DNA from: an uncultured Comamonas sp.
GTDB taxonomy: Bacteria; Pseudomonadota; Gammaproteobacteria; Burkholderiales; Burkholderiaceae_C
Direction: 5' to 3'
DNA length: 64,000 nt
Assembly: GCA_902175065.1 (NCBI GenBank)
Contig: CABIIJ010000065.1
Coordinates: 1-64,000 of the forward strand
The translations under genes and the position numbers were made by a program. Shown here piece after piece: positions 29,664 to 40,345 of the stretch (position 1 is the first letter of the stretch; the number at the start of each line of letters is the position of its first letter). Below the pieces are notes generated by a model. That model did no database searches and was not told where the DNA came from. It saw nothing but the letters and a program-made list of their open reading frames with translations.

Positions 29664-30638
29664 ATGCAGCCCCCACGGCCCGCTGCTGTCGCGCCCGCCG
29701 TGTGCTGGCTCCAGGTTGGCGAGGAGGATGCCGGCCAGCGCCTGGACAATTTCCTCATCCGCCACTTGAAGGGCGTGCCCAAGACCCACGTCTACCGCAT
29801 CATCCGCAGCGGCGAAGTGCGCATCAACAAGGGCCGCTGCGCCGCCGATACCCGCGTGCAGGCCGGTGACACGGTGCGCGTGCCGCCGGTGCGCGTGGCC
29901 GAAAAAGCCCCTGAAGCCACCGCTGCTCCGGCGCGGGAATTTCCGATTCTGTTCGAGGACGAGGCTTTCATCGCCCTGGACAAGCCCGCAGGCGTGGCCG
30001 TGCATGGCGGCAGCGGGGTGAGCTTCGGCGTGATCGAGCAATTGCGCCGCGCCCGGCCGCAGGCGAAGTTTCTGGAGCTGGTGCATCGGCTGGACCGTGA
30101 AACCTCGGGCATCCTGCTGGTGGCGAAGAAGCGCTCGGCCCTCAAGGCCCTGCAAGACCAGTTCCGCGAGCGCTCCACCGGCAAGACCTATCTGGCCCTG
30201 GTGCAAGGCGCGTGGCCGGCGAACAAAAAAGTCATCGACACCCCGCTGCACAAATACCTGCTGCCTGATGGCGAGCGGCGCGTGCGCACCACCACGGCGG
30301 ACGACCCCGATGCCATGACGGCGCTGACCCTGGTGCAACTGCGCCAGGGCCTGCCGCCGCGCCCGCTGCAGGGGCTGCCCGTCATGAGCTTGCTGGAGGT
30401 GACGATCAAAACCGGGCGCACCCACCAGATCCGCGTGCACTTGTCCAGCCAGGGCCATGGCATCGTGGGGGACGACAAATATGGCGACTTTGCCCTGAAC
30501 AAGCGCCTGCCCAAGCAGGGCCTGAACCGCATGTTTCTGCACGCCTGGCGGCTGCGCCTGAACCATCCGGCAACCGGGGAGTCTCTGACCCTGCTGACCG
30601 AGCTACCGCCGGAATTGGCGCAATTCATTGACTGTTGA
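29664..30638 (+). CDS. rluC: 23S rRNA pseudouridine synthase RluC
   Basis: RluC converts uridines 955, 2504 and 2580 (E. coli numbering) of 23S rRNA to pseudouridine. From 29664 the protein has 324 residues. It has an S4 domain (AGQRLDNFLIRHLKGVPKTH, RSGEVRINKGR), the catalytic motif HRLDRETSGILLVAK with Asp near 143, and the late KTGRTHQIRVH motif. ATG at 29664 directly abuts AAAGGGG, too close for a normal Shine-Dalgarno; GTG at 29643 would add seven residues but lies within the promoter. It is divergent from rne, and a HAD gene follows by ten bases. Confidence 0.92.
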   Translation: MQPPRPAAVAPAVCWLQVGEEDAGQRLDNFLIRHLKGVPKTHVYRIIRSGEVRINKGRCAADTRVQAGDTVRVPPVRVAEKAPEATAAPAREFPILFEDEAFIALDKPAGVAVHGGSGVSFGVIEQLRRARPQAKFLELVHRLDRETSGILLVAKKRSALKALQDQFRERSTGKTYLALVQGAWPANKKVIDTPLHKYLLPDGERRVRTTTADDPDAMTALTLVQLRQGLPPRPLQGLPVMSLLEVTIKTGRTHQIRVHLSSQGHGIVGDDKYGDFALNKRLPKQGLNRMFLHAWRLRLNHPATGESLTLLTELPPELAQFIDC

Positions 30639-30648
30639 GAGGAATACC

Positions 30649-31308
30649 GTGGCACAACGCCGTTTTGACTTGCTGGCCTTTGACTGGGACGGCACCCTGT
30701 TCGACTCCACCGTGGCGATTACGCGCAGCATCCAGCAGGCCGTGCTGGACGTGGGCGGGCAACGCCCCAGCGACGAGCAGGCGGCCTACGTGATCGGCAT
30801 GGCGCTGGGGCCGGCGCTGGCCCATGCTGCGCCGGACGTGCCGCGCGAAAAGCACACCGAACTCTCCAACCGCTACCGCTATCACTATTTGAAGCTGCAG
30901 GCGCAGGTGACCTTGTTTGCGGGCATCGAGCCTTTGCTGGGCGAGTTGCGCACCCGGGGGCATTACCTGGCCGTGGCCACGGGCAAAAGCCGGGTGGGCC
31001 TGAACAGTGCATTGCAGCAGGCGCAACTGGGTGCCTTGTTCGACGCCACGCGCACGGCGGACGAAACCGCTGGCAAGCCCAACCCCCTGATGCTGCACGA
31101 ACTGATGGCCGAGCTGGACGTGCCGCCCGAGCGCGTGCTGATGATCGGCGACACCACGCACGACCTGCTCATGGCCCGCAATGCCGGCTGCGCCAGCGTG
31201 GGCGTGGCCTACGGGGCGCACGATGCGGCCCTGTTTGCCCAGTGCCCGCCGCTGTTTACTGCGCAGACCGTGGCGCAACTGCGTGATTGGTTGTGCAACC
31301 ACGGCTAA
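30649..31308 (+). CDS. HAD-superfamily phosphatase (phosphoglycolate phosphatase-like)
   Basis: This cytoplasmic HAD-IA hydrolase of 219 residues has motif I DWDGTLFDS (nucleophile Asp and acid/base Asp), a helical cap, motif II in LAVATGKSR, Lys near GKPNPLML, and motif IV MIGDTTHDLLMARNAG. The family includes phosphoglycolate and pyrophosphatase activities; the substrate here is not determined. GTG at 30649 is chosen because GAGAGGA lies seven bases upstream. The frame is open to 30628, but those codons overlap the rluC end. It is directly behind rluC and probably co-transcribed, an arrangement seen in related genomes. Confidence 0.9.
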   Translation: MAQRRFDLLAFDWDGTLFDSTVAITRSIQQAVLDVGGQRPSDEQAAYVIGMALGPALAHAAPDVPREKHTELSNRYRYHYLKLQAQVTLFAGIEPLLGELRTRGHYLAVATGKSRVGLNSALQQAQLGALFDATRTADETAGKPNPLMLHELMAELDVPPERVLMIGDTTHDLLMARNAGCASVGVAYGAHDAALFAQCPPLFTAQTVAQLRDWLCNHG

Positions 31309-31383
31309 ATCGGGGTTTTGCCTGAAGGGCGCTGGCATACACTGGCGCCCTTCTCTTTATTTGCTTTAGCAGGATAGGCACCC

Positions 31384-32388
31384 ATGAACGCATTGCCGCC
31401 CTCGGGAGGGCCCCAGCAACCCGGACAAGACTTGTGGCAGCAGCCAGGGCAGAACGGTGCGGATGCCGGGTGGGAGCGCGATGTGCTCGAACGCCTGGTG
31501 TTTGCCACGGTCAACGAGCAGCGGGCGGCCCGCCGCTGGCGAATCTTCTGGCGTCTGGTGTGGATCGGTCTGGCGGGGGCGGCCATCTGGTTTTTCAGCA
31601 AAGAGGGTACGGCCACGGCCGTCTCCGGCCCGCACACGGCGGTGGTCGAGATCAAGGGCGAAATCGCCAGTGGCGCCGACGCCAGCGCCGAATCGGTCAA
31701 TGCCGCCATGCGTTCGGCGCTGGAGGATTCAGGCTCGCGGGCGCTGGTGCTGCTCATCAACTCGCCCGGCGGCAGCCCGGTGCAGGCCGGCATGATCAAC
31801 GATGAAATCGTGCGCCTGAAAGCCCTCTACCAGAAGCCGGTGTACGCCGTGGTGGAAGAAACCTGCGCCTCGGCGGCGTACTACATCGCCGCCGCTGCCG
31901 ATGAGATCTATGTGGACAAGGCCAGCATCGTCGGCAGCATCGGCGTGCTGATGGATGGCTTTGGCTTTACCGGTGCGATGGAAAAACTCGGGGTCGAGCG
32001 GCGCTTGCTCACCGCCGGGTCGAACAAGGGAATGCTCGACCCGTTCAGCCCGCTCACCGAGGAGCAGCGCACGCACGCCCAGCAGATGCTGGGCACCATC
32101 CACCAGCAGTTCATCGACGTGGTCAAGCAGGGCCGGGGCAAGCGCCTGCATGAAACCGACGAGACTTTCAGCGGCCTGTTCTGGACGGGCGAGCAGGCCA
32201 TCGCCCTGGGGCTGGCGGACAAGCTCGGTTCGCTCGATTCCGTGGCCCGCGACATCGTGCAGGCCGAGGAGATCATCGACTACACCCGCCGCGAGAACAT
32301 GGCCGAGCGCCTGGCCAAACGCTTTGGCGCCGCCCTGGGGGCCGGTGCCGTGCAGGCGGGCAAAAGCTGGGGTGTGACGATTCACTAA
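31384..32388 (+). CDS. sppA: S49-family signal peptide peptidase
   Basis: This inner-membrane serine protease is thought to degrade cleaved signal peptides. The 334-residue protein has a Gln/Gly-rich N-terminus and one membrane anchor (about residues 53-72). The S49 domain contains INSPGGSPVQAG, then ETCASAAYYIAAAADEIYVD with nucleophile Ser near 163, and NKGMLDPF with catalytic Lys near 215. It is the short single-domain type. Around the nucleophile the sequence is ASAAYY where the E. coli enzymes have ASGGY, a substitution that I believe also occurs in relatives. AGGATAGG precedes the ATG. Confidence 0.9.
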   Translation: MNALPPSGGPQQPGQDLWQQPGQNGADAGWERDVLERLVFATVNEQRAARRWRIFWRLVWIGLAGAAIWFFSKEGTATAVSGPHTAVVEIKGEIASGADASAESVNAAMRSALEDSGSRALVLLINSPGGSPVQAGMINDEIVRLKALYQKPVYAVVEETCASAAYYIAAAADEIYVDKASIVGSIGVLMDGFGFTGAMEKLGVERRLLTAGSNKGMLDPFSPLTEEQRTHAQQMLGTIHQQFIDVVKQGRGKRLHETDETFSGLFWTGEQAIALGLADKLGSLDSVARDIVQAEEIIDYTRRENMAERLAKRFGAALGAGAVQAGKSWGVTIH

Positions 32389-32390
32389 TA

Positions 32391-32483
32391 AAAAAGGGAG
32401 CTGCTTCCGCTGATAAATAAACAATTTCAGGTACTATTGATACTGAAATTCTTATTGAATAAGCGGAAGAAGCTCCTTTTTTA
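32391..32483. terminator. AGCT-type hairpin repeat, two-way terminator
   Basis: The outer arms read AAAAAGGGAGCTGCTTCCGC and its near-complement GCGGAAGAAGCTCCTTTTTT. The inner arms are CAATTTCAG and CTGAAATTC. Both strands end in a T run, so it can terminate sppA and the convergent methylase gene. It overlaps the stop codon of the methylase gene at 32481-32483. Confidence 0.85.
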
Positions 32484-33275
32484 TTGTCCAAAGGCAAAAA
32501 CGGTTGGAACGTGCTTGTCCGGCTGCCACGCCTGGCGCCGCCAGTCGGCCACGCTGCGTGACTGGATAGCGGCGTCGGCCAGGGTCAGGCCGCTGGCTGC
32601 TGCCAGGCGGGTGCCCGGTTGCAGCGTGGCCAGCAAGGCTTGCCACAGGGCCGGGTTGCGGTACGGGGTTTCAATGAAGATCTGCGCCTGCCCGGTCTTC
32701 AGGCTGCTGGCTTCCAGTTGGCGGATGCGCTGGCTGCGTTCTGCGCTGTCCTGCGGCAGGTAGCCGTGAAAGGCAAAACTCTGGCCGTTCAGGCCGCTGG
32801 CCGCCAGTGTCAGCAGCAGCGAGACCGGCCCGACCAGCGGCACCACCGTGGCCCCCAGGTCGTGCGCCGCCCGCACCACCGAGCTGCCCGGGTCGGCCAC
32901 GGCCGGCATCCCGGCTTCGCTGACCAGCCCCATGTCGTGGCCGTGGAGCAGCGGCTCCAGCAAGGCCTGGGCATTCCAGGCCGGGGCTGTGCCGCCCGCG
33001 TGGTCGCCTTTTTTGTGGACGTGGCGCGGCAGCTCGCGGATGTCCTGCGCCTGCAAGGGCGCGGCCAGCGGAACCAGCGCGTCGATGCGCTTGAGGTAGG
33101 CGCGGCAGCTTTTCGCGTTTTCGCAAACCCAGTGGGTCAGCCGCGCCGCCTGCTGCAAGGTGGCTGCGGGCAGCACGGCATCCAGCGGCGTCTGGCTGGC
33201 GCAGCCGAAGTCCAGGGGCGCGGGCACGAGGAGCAGCCGTCCTACAGTCAGAGGGCCAGGGTGCGGTGCGGTCAC
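32481..33275 (-). CDS. RsmI-like tetrapyrrole-methylase-fold SAM methyltransferase
   Basis: The 264-residue protein is related to RsmI, which 2'-O-methylates C1402 of 16S rRNA. It shows GRLLLVPAPL instead of the usual LYLVPTPIGN, VSEAGMPAVADPGS in the SAM-binding loop, LVGPVSLLLTLAASGLNGQSFAFHGYLP, and IFIETPYRN. A second, diverged RsmI paralogue next to maf occurs in related betaproteobacteria. Its real substrate is unknown, and it should not be equated with RsmI. The start overlaps the maf stop (ATGA type, 33272-33275), so the pair is coupled. Confidence 0.85.
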   Translation of the reverse strand: MTAPHPGPLTVGRLLLVPAPLDFGCASQTPLDAVLPAATLQQAARLTHWVCENAKSCRAYLKRIDALVPLAAPLQAQDIRELPRHVHKKGDHAGGTAPAWNAQALLEPLLHGHDMGLVSEAGMPAVADPGSSVVRAAHDLGATVVPLVGPVSLLLTLAASGLNGQSFAFHGYLPQDSAERSQRIRQLEASSLKTGQAQIFIETPYRNPALWQALLATLQPGTRLAAASGLTLADAAIQSRSVADWRRQAWQPDKHVPTVFAFGQ

Positions 33276-33880
33276 GGCAGCGGCACCCCGGCCTGGCGCA
33301 GCAGGCGGGCAGTGGCAATCAGCGGCAGGCCGATCAGCGCCGTCGGGTCATCGCTGTGGATGGCGTCCAGCAGGGTGATGCCCAGGCTTTCGCTTTTGGC
33401 GCTGCCCGCGCAGTCGTAGGGCTGATCGAGTTGCAGATAGCGCTCGATTTCCGCATCGCTCAGGTTGCGGAACTGCACCGTCACGCGGCTGGTGTGGCTT
33501 TGGCAGAACCCGCTGTGCTGGCACACCACGGCCAGCGCCGTGTGAAACACCACGCTATGGCCGCGCATGGCCTGCAATTGCGCCACGGCCTTGGCGTGCG
33601 TGCCCGGTTTGCCCAAGGCGTGGCCATGCAGATCGCAGACCTGGTCGGAGCCGATGACGATGGCATCCGGGTACACCGCCGCCACGGCCCGGGCCTTGGC
33701 CAGCGCCAGGCGTTCGGCCAGTTGCTGCGGGGCCTCTGCGGGCAGGGGGGTTTCATCGATCAGCGGGGCTGCGGCGGTAAAGGGCAGGCGCAGGCGCTGC
33801 AGCAATTCGCGCCGGTAGCGCGAGGTGGAGCCCAGGATGATCGGGCGGACAAGAGAGGAGGGGGGGGAGACATCAGGCAT
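33272..33880 (-). CDS. Maf-family nucleotide pyrophosphatase (YceF type)
   Basis: Maf proteins hydrolyse modified or non-canonical nucleoside triphosphates. The YceF subgroup prefers 7-methyl-GTP. The 202-residue protein has the N-terminal ILGSTSRYRRELLQRL, the catalytic acidic motif IVIGSDQVCDL, GKPGTHAKAVAQL, and the subgroup-specific YDCAGSAKSESLGI. It sits divergent from yceD with only 27 bases between the two starts, the same neighbourhood (yceF-yceD-rpmF) as in E. coli. It is coupled to the RsmI-like gene behind it. Confidence 0.92.
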   Translation of the reverse strand: MPDVSPPSSLVRPIILGSTSRYRRELLQRLRLPFTAAAPLIDETPLPAEAPQQLAERLALAKARAVAAVYPDAIVIGSDQVCDLHGHALGKPGTHAKAVAQLQAMRGHSVVFHTALAVVCQHSGFCQSHTSRVTVQFRNLSDAEIERYLQLDQPYDCAGSAKSESLGITLLDAIHSDDPTALIGLPLIATARLLRQAGVPLP

Positions 33881-33907
33881 GGGCGGATTCTCTTACACTG
33901 CCGCCCT

Positions 33908-34477
33908 ATGTCGAAAGAACCCAAAGCATTCAACGCCCGGCACATCGATATTGCCGCCTTCGCCCGGGGGCAGGAATCCCTGGCGCAACAGACCACGGCA
34001 GCGGCTTACCCCCGTCTGGCCGAAGAACTGCAAGGCGATCCGGCGGCGCAGCCGGTGGCCTGGCAGGCCCAGGGGCAGTGGCACGCGCAAACCGGCGGGG
34101 CGGGCCAGCCCTGGCTCGATCTGGCGGTGCAGGCCACGGTGACGCTGACCTGCCAGCGCTGCCTGCAGCCGGTGGATGTCTCGCTGGATGTGCAGCGGGC
34201 GTTTCGCTTCGTCAAGGATGAAGCCACTGCCGAAGTGCAGGACGAGGAAAGCGAAGAAGACCTGCTGGCCATCAGCCGCGACTTCGACCTGCACGCTCTG
34301 GTCGAGGATGAACTGCTCATGGAGCTGCCCCTGGTGCCCCGGCACGCGCAGTGCCCCCAGCCCCTGGCCTTGAACGATGCGGCCACCCCGGCGCAGGACG
34401 TCCAGGAGCGCCCCAATCCCTTTGCAGTGCTGGCACAGTTGCGTCAGTCACCGGATGCCCCAAGCGGCAAGGATTGA
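33908..34477 (+). CDS. yceD: YceD-family (DUF177) 23S rRNA accumulation protein
   Basis: YceD is a small zinc-ribbon-like protein linked to 23S rRNA accumulation and conserved upstream of rpmF. The 189-residue protein contains TLTCQRCLQPVDVSL and a later PLVPRHAQCP, typical of the family, plus an acidic centre (DEESEEDLLA). The frame is open far upstream but antisense to maf, so ATG at 33908 is the start. There is no clear Shine-Dalgarno, and TACACT lies eight bases before the ATG. It is the first gene of the rpmF-plsX-fab gene run. Confidence 0.9.
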   Translation: MSKEPKAFNARHIDIAAFARGQESLAQQTTAAAYPRLAEELQGDPAAQPVAWQAQGQWHAQTGGAGQPWLDLAVQATVTLTCQRCLQPVDVSLDVQRAFRFVKDEATAEVQDEESEEDLLAISRDFDLHALVEDELLMELPLVPRHAQCPQPLALNDAATPAQDVQERPNPFAVLAQLRQSPDAPSGKD

Positions 34478-34485
34478 GTTTGGGC

Positions 34486-34491
34486 TATAAT
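34486..34491 (+). promoter_or_regulatory. Promoter -10 element for rpmF
   Basis: A perfect TATAAT lies nine bases after the yceD stop and 80 bases before rpmF. A good -35 at 16-18 bases is not evident, so this may be an internal promoter that gives extra L32 over YceD. Confidence 0.5.
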
Positions 34492-34571
34492 CTAAGGCTT
34501 CGCGCGAAACCCCTCGTGTCTTTAATGGGCTGATCGCGTTTTTACCAACCCCTTAAGACCCAGGAGCCACC

Positions 34572-34754
34572 ATGGCTGTTCAACAAAACAAAAAGTCCCC
34601 TTCCAAGCGCGGTATGCACCGCTCGCACAATGCACTGACCACCCCGGGTACCGCCGTGGAAGCCACCACCGGTGAAGTGCATCTGCGCCACCACATCAGC
34701 CCCAACGGCGTGTACCGTGGCCGCCAAGTGCTGAAGAACAAAGCCGAAGCTTAA
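34572..34754 (+). CDS. rpmF: 50S ribosomal protein L32
   Basis: L32 is a small basic protein of the large ribosomal subunit. The 60-residue protein starts [20 protein letters not shown] and contains [18 protein letters not shown], both diagnostic. It lacks the CxxC zinc pairs of some L32 versions, as is normal in this group. AGGAG lies six bases before the ATG. It is followed by a terminator-like hairpin before plsX, so ribosomal and fatty-acid genes may be uncoupled by attenuation. Confidence 0.98.
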   Translation: MAVQQNKKSPSKRGMHRSHNALTTPGTAVEATTGEVHLRHHISPNGVYRGRQVLKNKAEA

Positions 34755-34776
34755 ACTCAGCATTGGCTGCCCAAGC

Positions 34777-34810
34777 AAAGCCCGCAGCTACCGTGTAGCG
34801 CGGGCTTTTG
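34777..34810 (+). terminator. Terminator or attenuator between rpmF and plsX
   Basis: AAAGCCCGC and GCGGGCTTT form a 9-base stem with a 14-base loop that can itself fold (GCTAC/GTAGC). It is followed by TTGCCTTTG, a weak U tract. Partial read-through into plsX is likely, because the fab genes have no better promoter nearby. Confidence 0.7.
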
Positions 34811-34849
34811 CCTTTGGGCGGTCGGCAGAAACAAAACGAAGAGTTACCG

Positions 34850-35890
34850 ATGATCACTTTAGCCGTCGATTGCATGGGGGGCGACCATGGCCCGCGCGTT
34901 ACCCTGGAGGCCTGCCGGAAATTTCTGGCCACCCATGCCGATGCCCGCTTGCTGCTGGTGGGCAAGCCCGAGGCCTTCAGCGCCTGGCCTGCCCACCCCC
35001 GTGCCAGCGTGGTGGCCGCCAGCGAGGTGGTCACCATGGACGATGCCATCGAAGTGGCGCTGCGCAAGAAAAAAGATTCCTCCATGCGGGTTGCCATTCA
35101 GCAGGTGAAAGATGGCAAGGCCGATGTGGCGGTATCTGCCGGCAATACCGGCGCTTTGATGGCCATTGCCCGCTATCTGCTGAAAACCCTGGACGGTATC
35201 GACCGTCCTGCCATTGCCACGCAAATGCCGCATGAAAAAGGCGGCGCCACCACGGTGCTCGACCTGGGGGCGAATGTGGACTGCCAGCCGGAGCATCTGC
35301 TGCAATTTGCCGTCATGGGCGCAGCACTGGTGTCGGCCTTGCAGCCCGGCGGGCAGGAACCCCGTGTCGGCCTGCTCAATATTGGCGAGGAAGCCATCAA
35401 GGGCAACGAAGTCATCAAGCGCACCGGGGAGCTGCTGCGCTCTGCCGGACAGGCCGGGGCGCTGAATTTCTACGGCAACGTCGAAGGCAACGATATCTAC
35501 AAGGGCACCGTCGATATCGTGGTGTGCGACGGCTTTGTCGGCAACGTGGCACTCAAGGCCAGCGAGGGCGTGGCGGCCATGATCGTTGGCGGATTGAAGC
35601 GGGAGTTCAAGCGCACCATTTTCACGAAAATTGCGGCCATCATTGCGTATCCGGTGTTAAAAGCCTTGATGTCCCGTATGGATCACCGGCGTTACAACGG
35701 CGCAGCGCTGCTTGGCCTGCGTGGTTTGGTGTTCAAGAGCCATGGCTCGGCCGATGCCCAGGCATATGAACACGCCCTCAATCGTGCGTATGATGCGGCT
35801 CGCAATCAGCTCCTGGACAAGGTCCGGGGGCGTATCGTTGCCGCAGCACCGCTTCTGGCGGCTGCCACCACCTCGGCGCTTGCCGCTTAA
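34850..35890 (+). CDS. plsX: Phosphate acyltransferase PlsX
   Basis: PlsX makes acyl-phosphate from acyl-ACP, the donor that PlsY uses for phospholipid synthesis. From ATG at 34850 the protein has 346 residues and begins [19 protein letters not shown]. It contains [40 protein letters not shown] and [17 protein letters not shown], all conserved. An upstream in-frame TTG at 34808 lies in the terminator and is rejected. AAGAGTTACCG provides a modest Shine-Dalgarno. It leads the fab cluster, with fabH eight bases downstream. Confidence 0.97.
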   Translation: MITLAVDCMGGDHGPRVTLEACRKFLATHADARLLLVGKPEAFSAWPAHPRASVVAASEVVTMDDAIEVALRKKKDSSMRVAIQQVKDGKADVAVSAGNTGALMAIARYLLKTLDGIDRPAIATQMPHEKGGATTVLDLGANVDCQPEHLLQFAVMGAALVSALQPGGQEPRVGLLNIGEEAIKGNEVIKRTGELLRSAGQAGALNFYGNVEGNDIYKGTVDIVVCDGFVGNVALKASEGVAAMIVGGLKREFKRTIFTKIAAIIAYPVLKALMSRMDHRRYNGAALLGLRGLVFKSHGSADAQAYEHALNRAYDAARNQLLDKVRGRIVAAAPLLAAATTSALAA

Positions 35891-35898
35891 GTCTTGCC

Positions 35899-36888
35899 AT
35901 GACATCTGTTCCTCGTTTTGCACGCATCACCGGCACGGGCAGCCATTTGCCGCCACGCCGCATCACCAACCATGAACTCGCGGCCGATCTGGCCCGGCGC
36001 GGTGTGGCGACCTCGGATGAATGGATTGTCGAGCGCACCGGTATTCATGCCCGCCACTTTGCCGATCCCGGCGTCACCAGCAGCGATCTGGCCGTGCCGG
36101 CCTGCCAGCAGGCCCTTGCCGCAGCAGGAGTGCAGGCGCAGGAAATCGATCTCATCATCGTCGCCACGTCCACCCCGGACATGGTTTTCCCTTCCACCGC
36201 CGCCATCCTGCAGCGCAAGCTGGGCATCACCAACGGCTGCCCGGTGTTCGACGTGCAGGCGGTGTGCAGCGGCTTCGTCTATGCCCTGACCGTGGCCGAT
36301 GCCATGATCCGCGCCGGCAATGCCCGTTGCGCCCTGGTCGTCGGGGCCGAGGTGTTCAGCCGGATTCTGGATTTCGACGACCGCACCACCTGCGTGCTCT
36401 TTGGCGATGGCGCTGGGGCGGTGGTGCTGCAGGCTTCCGAAACCCCCGGCATTCTGGCCAGCGATCTGCACGCCGATGGCCGTCATACCGATATCCTGTG
36501 CGTTCCCGGCCATGTCAGCGGTGGGCAGGTGCTCGGTTCGCCGCTGCTGGTCATGGATGGGCAGGCCGTTTTCAAGATGGCCGTGGGTGTGCTGGAAAAA
36601 GCTGCCCGTGCCACCCTGGCCAAGGCCGGGGTCGATGAAGGCGCGATCGACTGGCTCGTCCCCCACCAGGCGAACATCCGCATCATGCAGAGCACGGCCC
36701 GCAAGCTCAAACTGTCGATGGAGAAAGTCATCGTCACGGTGCACGACCATGGCAATACCTCGGCGGCATCGATTCCCCTGGCGCTGGACCACGGGGTGCG
36801 CTCTGGCCAGATCCACCCCGGCCAGAATGTCCTGCTCGAAGGCGTCGGCGGTGGTTTCACCTGGGGTGCGGTTTTTGTAAAAATGTAG
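35899..36888 (+). CDS. fabH: 3-oxoacyl-ACP synthase III
   Basis: FabH condenses acetyl-CoA with malonyl-ACP to start fatty-acid synthesis. The 329-residue protein has the active-site Cys123 (AVCSGF), then His in [11 protein letters not shown], and Asn in [12 protein letters not shown]. The N-terminal [14 protein letters not shown] and [11 protein letters not shown] segments are typical. It is eight bases after plsX. The TAG stop lies in the start of an AGCT-type repeat copy, a pattern also seen at other genes here. Confidence 0.97.
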   Translation: MTSVPRFARITGTGSHLPPRRITNHELAADLARRGVATSDEWIVERTGIHARHFADPGVTSSDLAVPACQQALAAAGVQAQEIDLIIVATSTPDMVFPSTAAILQRKLGITNGCPVFDVQAVCSGFVYALTVADAMIRAGNARCALVVGAEVFSRILDFDDRTTCVLFGDGAGAVVLQASETPGILASDLHADGRHTDILCVPGHVSGGQVLGSPLLVMDGQAVFKMAVGVLEKAARATLAKAGVDEGAIDWLVPHQANIRIMQSTARKLKLSMEKVIVTVHDHGNTSAASIPLALDHGVRSGQIHPGQNVLLEGVGGGFTWGAVFVKM

Positions 36889-36935
36889 CTGTCAGCGCTT
36901 TGCTGATAAGCGTTTTTCCGTGATTTTTTTGAAAA
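36886..36935. repeat. Degenerate AGCT-type repeat between fabH and fabD
   Basis: TAGCTGTCAGCGCTTTGCTG, followed by ATAAGCG and T/A-rich complements (TTTTTTTG, AAAAAAC), resembles the copy at 59964. The pairing is weak, so it is probably a decayed copy. It supplies the fabH stop codon. Confidence 0.5.
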
Positions 36936-36946
36936 AACAAAAGACC

Positions 36947-37887
36947 ATGAAAAAGTTTGCCTTTGTGTTTCCCGGCCAAGGTTCGCAGGCCGTAGGGATG
37001 CTGGATGCCTGGGGCGCCCACCTGGCGGTGCGCGAGGCCGTGCAGGAGGCTTCCGACGCCCTGGGCGAAGACCTCGGCGCCTTGATTGCCAACGGCCCGA
37101 AGGAGGCGCTGGCCCTGACCACCAACACCCAGCCGGTGATGCTGCTGGCCGGTGTTGCCGCCTGGCGCGTGTGGCAGGCCGAGGGCGGTGCGCAGCCCGA
37201 TGCCGTGGCGGGCCATTCCCTGGGCGAATACTCTGCCCTGGTCGCAGCCGGGGTGTTGACGTTGGCCCAGGCAATTCCCCTGGTGCGCCTGCGGGCTGCG
37301 GCCATGCAGGAGGCGGTGCCTGTGGGCACGGGCGCCATGGCCGCCGTGCTGGGGCTGGAGGCCGACAAGGTGAAGGCCGTCTGCGCCCAGGTCACGGCAG
37401 ACCTGGGCGGTGCCGAAGTGGTCGAAGCCGTGAATTTCAATGACCCCGGGCAGACCGTGATCGCCGGCTCCAAGGCCGCTGTCGAGGCCGCCGGCGTTGC
37501 CATGAAAGCCGCCGGGGCGAAACGTGCCCTGCCGTTGCCGGTCTCGGCGCCGTTCCATTCCAGCCTGATGCGCCCGGCGGCGGAAAAGCTCAAGGCCGCG
37601 CTGGCCGACGTGGCGCTGGCTGCGCCGCAGATTGCCGTCATCAACAATATCGACGTCGCCGTGGTGCAGGACGGTGCAGCCATTGCCGATGCGCTGTACC
37701 GCCAGGCTTTCGGCCCGGTGCGCTGGGTGGAAAGCATTCAGGCGATGAAGGCGCGGGGCATTACCCATGTGGTCGAATGCGGCCCGGGCAAGGTGCTGGC
37801 CGGAATGGTCAAGCGCATTGATGCCGAGCTGGTCGGCGCGGCTTTGTACGATCCGGCAACGCTTGCCGAAGTGAAGGAGTTATTGGC

Positions 37888-37891
<4 letters not shown>
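36947..37891 (+). CDS. fabD: Malonyl-CoA:ACP transacylase
   Basis: FabD moves malonyl from CoA to ACP, making the extender for fatty-acid elongation. From ATG at 36947 the protein has 314 residues. It begins MKKFAFVFPGQGSQAVGM and has the catalytic GHSLGEYSALVAAG with Ser91. The later histidine is in VSAPFHSSLM near residue 201. An in-frame GTG at 36920 is less likely because it sits in the repeat copy. The stop overlaps the fabG start (ATGA), coupling the two. Confidence 0.96.
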
Positions 37892-38980
<1,089 letters not shown>

Positions 38981-39025
38981 GCCCCCGGCTGGGGCCTGCT
39001 ACAGCGATAAGTAAAGGTTGAACGC

Positions 39026-40270
39026 ATGAGCCGTCGTCGCGTTGTCGTGACCGGTCTGGGTTGCATCAGCCCCGTGGGCAACACGGTGGCAAGCGCCTGG
39101 GCCAATCTCTTGGCCGGTCAGTCCGGTATTGACCACATCACCAGGTTCGATGCGGAGGCCTTCTCCTGCAAGATTGCCGGTGAGGTCAAAGGCTTTGACG
39201 TCGAGGAGTACATGAGCGCCAAGGACGCGCGTTCCATGGACACCTTTATTCATTACGGTATCGCTGCAGCAGAGCAAGCCGTCAGGGATGCCGGCCTGCC
39301 CACGGGCGAGGCCTTGTCCGACGACCTGGCCACCCGCATCGGTTGCGTGGTGGGATCGGGGATTGGCGGTCTGCCGCTGATTGAGAACACCCAGATCGAG
39401 CTGTCCAATCGCGGCCCGCGCCGCATTACCCCATTTTTCGTGCCGGCCTCCATCATCAACATGGTGGCCGGGCATGTATCCATGCGCTTTGGCTTCAAAG
39501 GGCCGAACCTGTCGGTGGTCACGGCCTGTACGACTGGCCTGCACTGCATCGGCGAAGCCGGGCGCATGATCGAATACGGCGATGCCGATGTGGTCGTCGC
39601 TGGCGGTGCGGAAGCCACCGTCTCGCCCCTGGGCGTGGGCGGTTTTGCCGCCATGCGGGCGCTCTCCACGCGCAACGATGACCCGAAAACAGCCTCCCGC
39701 CCCTGGGACAAGGACCGCGACGGCTTTGTGCTGGGCGAGGGCGCCGGCGTGCTGGTGCTGGAAGAGTACGAGCACGCCAAGGCCCGTGGGGCAAAAATCT
39801 ATGCCGAATTGAGCGGCTACGGCATGAGCGCCGATGCCGGTCACATGACCGCGCCGAACATGGACGGCCCGCGCCGCGCCATGCTCAATGCCATGCGCAA
39901 TGCTGGGGTCAATCCCGATGAAATCGGCTATCTGAACGCCCACGGCACCTCCACCCCGTTGGGCGACAAGAACGAAACCAATGCCATCAAGGCGGCGCTG
40001 GGCGATGCTGCGTATAAAACCGTGGTCAGCTCCACTAAGTCGATGACCGGCCACCTGCTTGGCGGCGCTGGCGGCATCGAGAGCGTCTTCACCGTGATGG
40101 CGCTGCACACGCAGAAGATTCCGCCGACGATCAACCTGTTCAATCAGGATCCCGAGTGCGATCTGGACTACTGTGCCAATACTGCCCGCGATGCCAGGAT
40201 TGATGTCGCGCTGAAGAACAACTTCGGCTTTGGCGGCACCAACGGCTCGCTGGTCTTCAAGCGCATTTGA
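39026..40270 (+). CDS. fabF: 3-oxoacyl-ACP synthase II
   Basis: FabF elongates acyl-ACP with malonyl-ACP and helps set unsaturated fatty-acid content. The 414-residue protein has active-site Cys168 ([13 protein letters not shown]). The histidines are in [11 protein letters not shown] (near 306) and [13 protein letters not shown] (near 342). Its start [19 protein letters not shown] and end [14 protein letters not shown] are typical. It closes the fab cluster and is followed by a good terminator. Confidence 0.97.
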   Translation: MSRRRVVVTGLGCISPVGNTVASAWANLLAGQSGIDHITRFDAEAFSCKIAGEVKGFDVEEYMSAKDARSMDTFIHYGIAAAEQAVRDAGLPTGEALSDDLATRIGCVVGSGIGGLPLIENTQIELSNRGPRRITPFFVPASIINMVAGHVSMRFGFKGPNLSVVTACTTGLHCIGEAGRMIEYGDADVVVAGGAEATVSPLGVGGFAAMRALSTRNDDPKTASRPWDKDRDGFVLGEGAGVLVLEEYEHAKARGAKIYAELSGYGMSADAGHMTAPNMDGPRRAMLNAMRNAGVNPDEIGYLNAHGTSTPLGDKNETNAIKAALGDAAYKTVVSSTKSMTGHLLGGAGGIESVFTVMALHTQKIPPTINLFNQDPECDLDYCANTARDARIDVALKNNFGFGGTNGSLVFKRI

Positions 40271-40302
40271 TATTGGCTGTTGTGCTGGCAGTGACCGGTT
40301 TC

Positions 40303-40340
40303 AACCCGCTTTGGCCTGACAACGGCTGAAGCGGGTTTTG
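40303..40340 (+). terminator. Terminator after fabF
   Basis: AACCCGCTT (40303-40311) pairs with AAGCGGGTT (about 40329-40337), followed by TTG. The loop is about 17 bases. It ends directly at the start of the next small gene. Confidence 0.75.
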
Positions 40341-40345
40341 CATTC

